A stretch of DNA of 7,427 nt from the NCBI GenBank assembly GCA_026982515.1, contig JALSGY010000517.1, positions 1 to 7,427 on the forward strand. Reading direction: 5' to 3'. The position numbers and the translations under genes are program-made. The notes beneath the pieces are model-generated. The model saw nothing but the letters and a program-made list of their open reading frames with translations, was not told the DNA's origin and made no database searches. This stretch comes from Paracoccaceae bacterium (lineage in GTDB: Bacteria; Pseudomonadota; Alphaproteobacteria; Rhodobacterales; Rhodobacteraceae). Positions 5,912 through 7,427 of this stretch are shown one piece after another (the first letter of the stretch is position 1; the number at the start of each line of letters is the position of its first letter).

Positions 5912-6961
5912 ATGCGAATGACGGATATCGAGGCGCCCGGCCACGAACGGCTGGTCAGGGTGGAGGATGACGCCTGCGGCCTTCGGGCCTTCATCGCCAT
6001 TCATTCAACTCGTCTCGGCCCGGCGGCGGGGGGTTTGCGGATGCGGCCCTATGAAAGCGAACAGGCGGCAATCGAGGACGTGCTGCGCCTGTCGCGCGGC
6101 ATGACCTTCAAGAATGCCGCGGCGGGTCTGCCTCTGGGCGGGGGCAAGGCGGTGATCATCGGCGACCCGGCCGCCGACAAGTCGCCGGAGCTGCTGCTGG
6201 CCTTCGGTGAGGCGGTGGAGGCACTGGGCGGGCGTTACTGGACGGCCGAGGACATGGGCATGAGCCCCCGGGACATGGAGACGATCGCCCGGCGCACAGC
6301 CCATGTGGCAGGGCTGCCGGAGGGCCCCCACGCCAGTGGTGATCCTTCGCCGATAACGGCGCGCGGCGTCTTCAATGCCATGCGCGTCGCCGCCCGCCAT
6401 CGCCTGGGCAGCGAGGATCTGAGCGGGCGGGTGGTGGCCGTGCAGGGGCTGGGCCATGTGGGCGAGCACCTGTGCCAGCTGTTGCACGAGGCCGGTGCCC
6501 GGCTGATCGTGACGGATGTGGCGCTGCCGGCCGTGGAGAGGGCGGTTGCGCGTTTCGGCGCCCTTGCCCTTTCGCCTGACGAAATCTACGACGCGCCGGC
6601 CGATATCTTCGCCCCCTGCGCGATCGGCGCCACCCTGAACGAGGCAACCATCGCGCGGCTGAAGGTCAAGGTGGTGGCGGGAGCGGCCAACAACCAGCTG
6701 GCCATCCCCGGGGATGGCCGGCGGCTGCATGAACGCGGCATTCTTTTTGCCCCGGATTTCGTGGCCAACGGTGGGGGAATCATCAACGTGGCGGCAGAGA
6801 TCGGGCGCATTCCCGACCGCGAGCAATGGGTGGCCGGGAAGCTGGCGGCTCTGGAGCGCACGCTTGAGCGGATCCTGTCCCGGGCCGAGGCGCTTTCGTG
6901 CAGCCCCGCCGAGGTGGCCGAGGGCATTGTCGAGGAAATCCTGAGCCGGCGCGCCGCCTGA
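5912..6961 (+). CDS. Leu/Phe/Val dehydrogenase (amino-acid dehydrogenase, Glu/Leu/Phe/Val superfamily)
   Basis: This 349-aa NAD-dependent oxidoreductase deaminates a branched-chain (or aromatic) amino acid to its 2-oxo acid plus ammonia, or runs in reverse. The catalytic domain (1-145) holds GGLRM (40-44), K67 in MTFKN, K79 in GLPLGGGKAVI and D114 in AEDMGM; these are the substrate and catalytic residues of leucine dehydrogenase. The Rossmann domain has GLGHVG (179-184) with the acidic D202 that favours NAD over NADP. GAANNQL (256-262) and VANGGGIINVAAE close the site. Length fits leucine dehydrogenases (about 350-365) and is short for hexameric glutamate dehydrogenases (about 450). The ATG at 5912 is 7 nt after a strong GGAGGA; an ATG at 5918 is less well spaced. 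It is divergent from the Lrp-like gene. Leucine, valine and phenylalanine preference cannot be separated by eye. Confidence 0.93.
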   Translation: MRMTDIEAPGHERLVRVEDDACGLRAFIAIHSTRLGPAAGGLRMRPYESEQAAIEDVLRLSRGMTFKNAAAGLPLGGGKAVIIGDPAADKSPELLLAFGEAVEALGGRYWTAEDMGMSPRDMETIARRTAHVAGLPEGPHASGDPSPITARGVFNAMRVAARHRLGSEDLSGRVVAVQGLGHVGEHLCQLLHEAGARLIVTDVALPAVERAVARFGALALSPDEIYDAPADIFAPCAIGATLNEATIARLKVKVVAGAANNQLAIPGDGRRLHERGILFAPDFVANGGGIINVAAEIGRIPDREQWVAGKLAALERTLERILSRAEALSCSPAEVAEGIVEEILSRRAA

Positions 6962-6976
6962 GGGGCGATGCGGGGC

Positions 6977-7427
6977 TCAGGCCCCCACCATTCCCACGAT
7001 CTCGTAGGTGCGGCGCAGGATCGGGTCGGCGATGGTTCGGGCGCGTTCGGCGCCGCGCGCCAGAAGCCGGTCGATCTCGGCCTTGTCCTGCATCAGCCGG
7101 GCCATCTCGGCGCTGATCGGCGAGAGCCTCTCGACCGCCAGTTCCGCCAGCCTCGGCTTGAACTGCGAGAACTGCATGCCCCCCACCTCGCGCAGTGCCG
7201 CCTCGGGGGTGCTGTCGGAAAGCGCGGCGTAGATGTTCACCAGGTTGGCCGCCTCGGCGCGCCCTTCCAGCCCCGCAATATCAGAGGGCAGGGGCTCCGG
7301 GTCGGTACGGGCCTTGCGGATCTTCTGGGCGATGGTGTCGGCATCGTCGGTGAGGTTGATCCGGCTCATGTCGGAGGGGTCCGACTTGCTCATCTTCTTC
7401 GTGCCGTCGCGCAGGCTCATCACCCGG
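6977..7427 (-). CDS. trpS: Tryptophanyl-tRNA synthetase, C-terminal part (5' end outside window)
   Basis: TrpRS is the class I aminoacyl-tRNA synthetase that charges tRNA-Trp in the cytoplasm. About 149 C-terminal residues are present, of roughly 330-350 in the whole protein. The reading frame enters from the right edge at RVMSLRDGTKKMSKSD; KMSKS is the class I signature loop that stabilises the adenylation transition state, and VMSL.DG.KKMSKSDP is specific to TrpRS. It continues with INLTDDADTIAQKIRKARTD and the helical anticodon-binding region, including FSQFKPRLAEL, to the stop at 6977. The codon at 7421-7423 (GTG) is internal, not a start. It is convergent with the dehydrogenase gene, with 15 bp between the stops. 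Confidence 0.96.
   Translation of the reverse strand, partial: RVMSLRDGTKKMSKSDPSDMSRINLTDDADTIAQKIRKARTDPEPLPSDIAGLEGRAEAANLVNIYAALSDSTPEAALREVGGMQFSQFKPRLAELAVERLSPISAEMARLMQDKAEIDRLLARGAERARTIADPILRRTYEIVGMVGA

Noticed and set aside
6005..6826. A 273-codon minus-strand open frame inside the amino-acid dehydrogenase gene
   Set aside because: It is fully antisense to a dehydrogenase with intact catalytic motifs; composition is His/Gln/Arg-rich shadow sequence with no domain.
6972..6985. GGGGC-TCAG-GCCCC hairpin as bidirectional terminator
   Set aside because: The stem is only 5 bp, it overlaps the trpS stop codon, and neither strand has a following T-run.

Overview
The window is GC-rich, densely coding bacterial chromosome. 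Its gene content points to an alphaproteobacterium, most likely of the Rhodobacterales (Rhodobacter/Roseobacter type): an NFU1-type NifU protein next to tsaB and rimI, a BMP-family ABC transporter without a lipobox, and TTGAC-type -35 elements. The assignment rests on protein resemblance and base composition; no rRNA or other taxonomic marker is present. Two genes run off the ends.

Layout, left to right. (1) 1-1880, minus strand: a nucleoside-type ABC importer of the BMP/PnrA family. The substrate-binding protein gene comes first in transcription, then the duplicated-NBD ATPase, which is cut by the left edge; the permeases would lie outside. A promoter candidate and two tandem GATC-centred palindromes lie upstream. 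(2) 2069-3694, minus strand: a tightly overlapping housekeeping operon, NFU-type Fe-S protein -> tsaB (t6A tRNA modification) -> rimI (bS18 N-acetyltransferase). The junctions suggest translational coupling, with a TTG start for tsaB and a GTG start for rimI. (3) 3775-4230, minus strand: a single-domain universal stress protein with its own promoter candidate. (4) 4387-6961: a branched-chain amino acid module. An Lrp/AsnC regulator and a class IV (BCAT-like) aminotransferase are on the minus strand. A Leu/Phe/Val dehydrogenase is divergent on the plus strand, and a repeat-rich 126-bp regulatory gap separates it from the regulator. (5) 6977-7427, minus strand: the C-terminal part of tryptophanyl-tRNA synthetase, convergent with the dehydrogenase and only 15 bp from it.

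How the genes fit together: the aminotransferase and the dehydrogenase both interconvert branched-chain amino acids and 2-oxo acids, one using glutamate/2-oxoglutarate and one using NAD(H) and ammonia. The Lrp protein between them is the obvious candidate sensor. The Fe-S/tsaB/rimI operon serves translation and cofactor assembly. The BMP transporter probably scavenges nucleosides or purine-related compounds.

No mobile element, CRISPR array, tRNA, rRNA or convincing intrinsic terminator was found. I see no clearly new system. The points most worth following up are the operator-like repeats at the lrp/leucine dehydrogenase divergence, the paired palindromes upstream of the BMP gene, and the unusual active-site loop of the BCAT-like enzyme.
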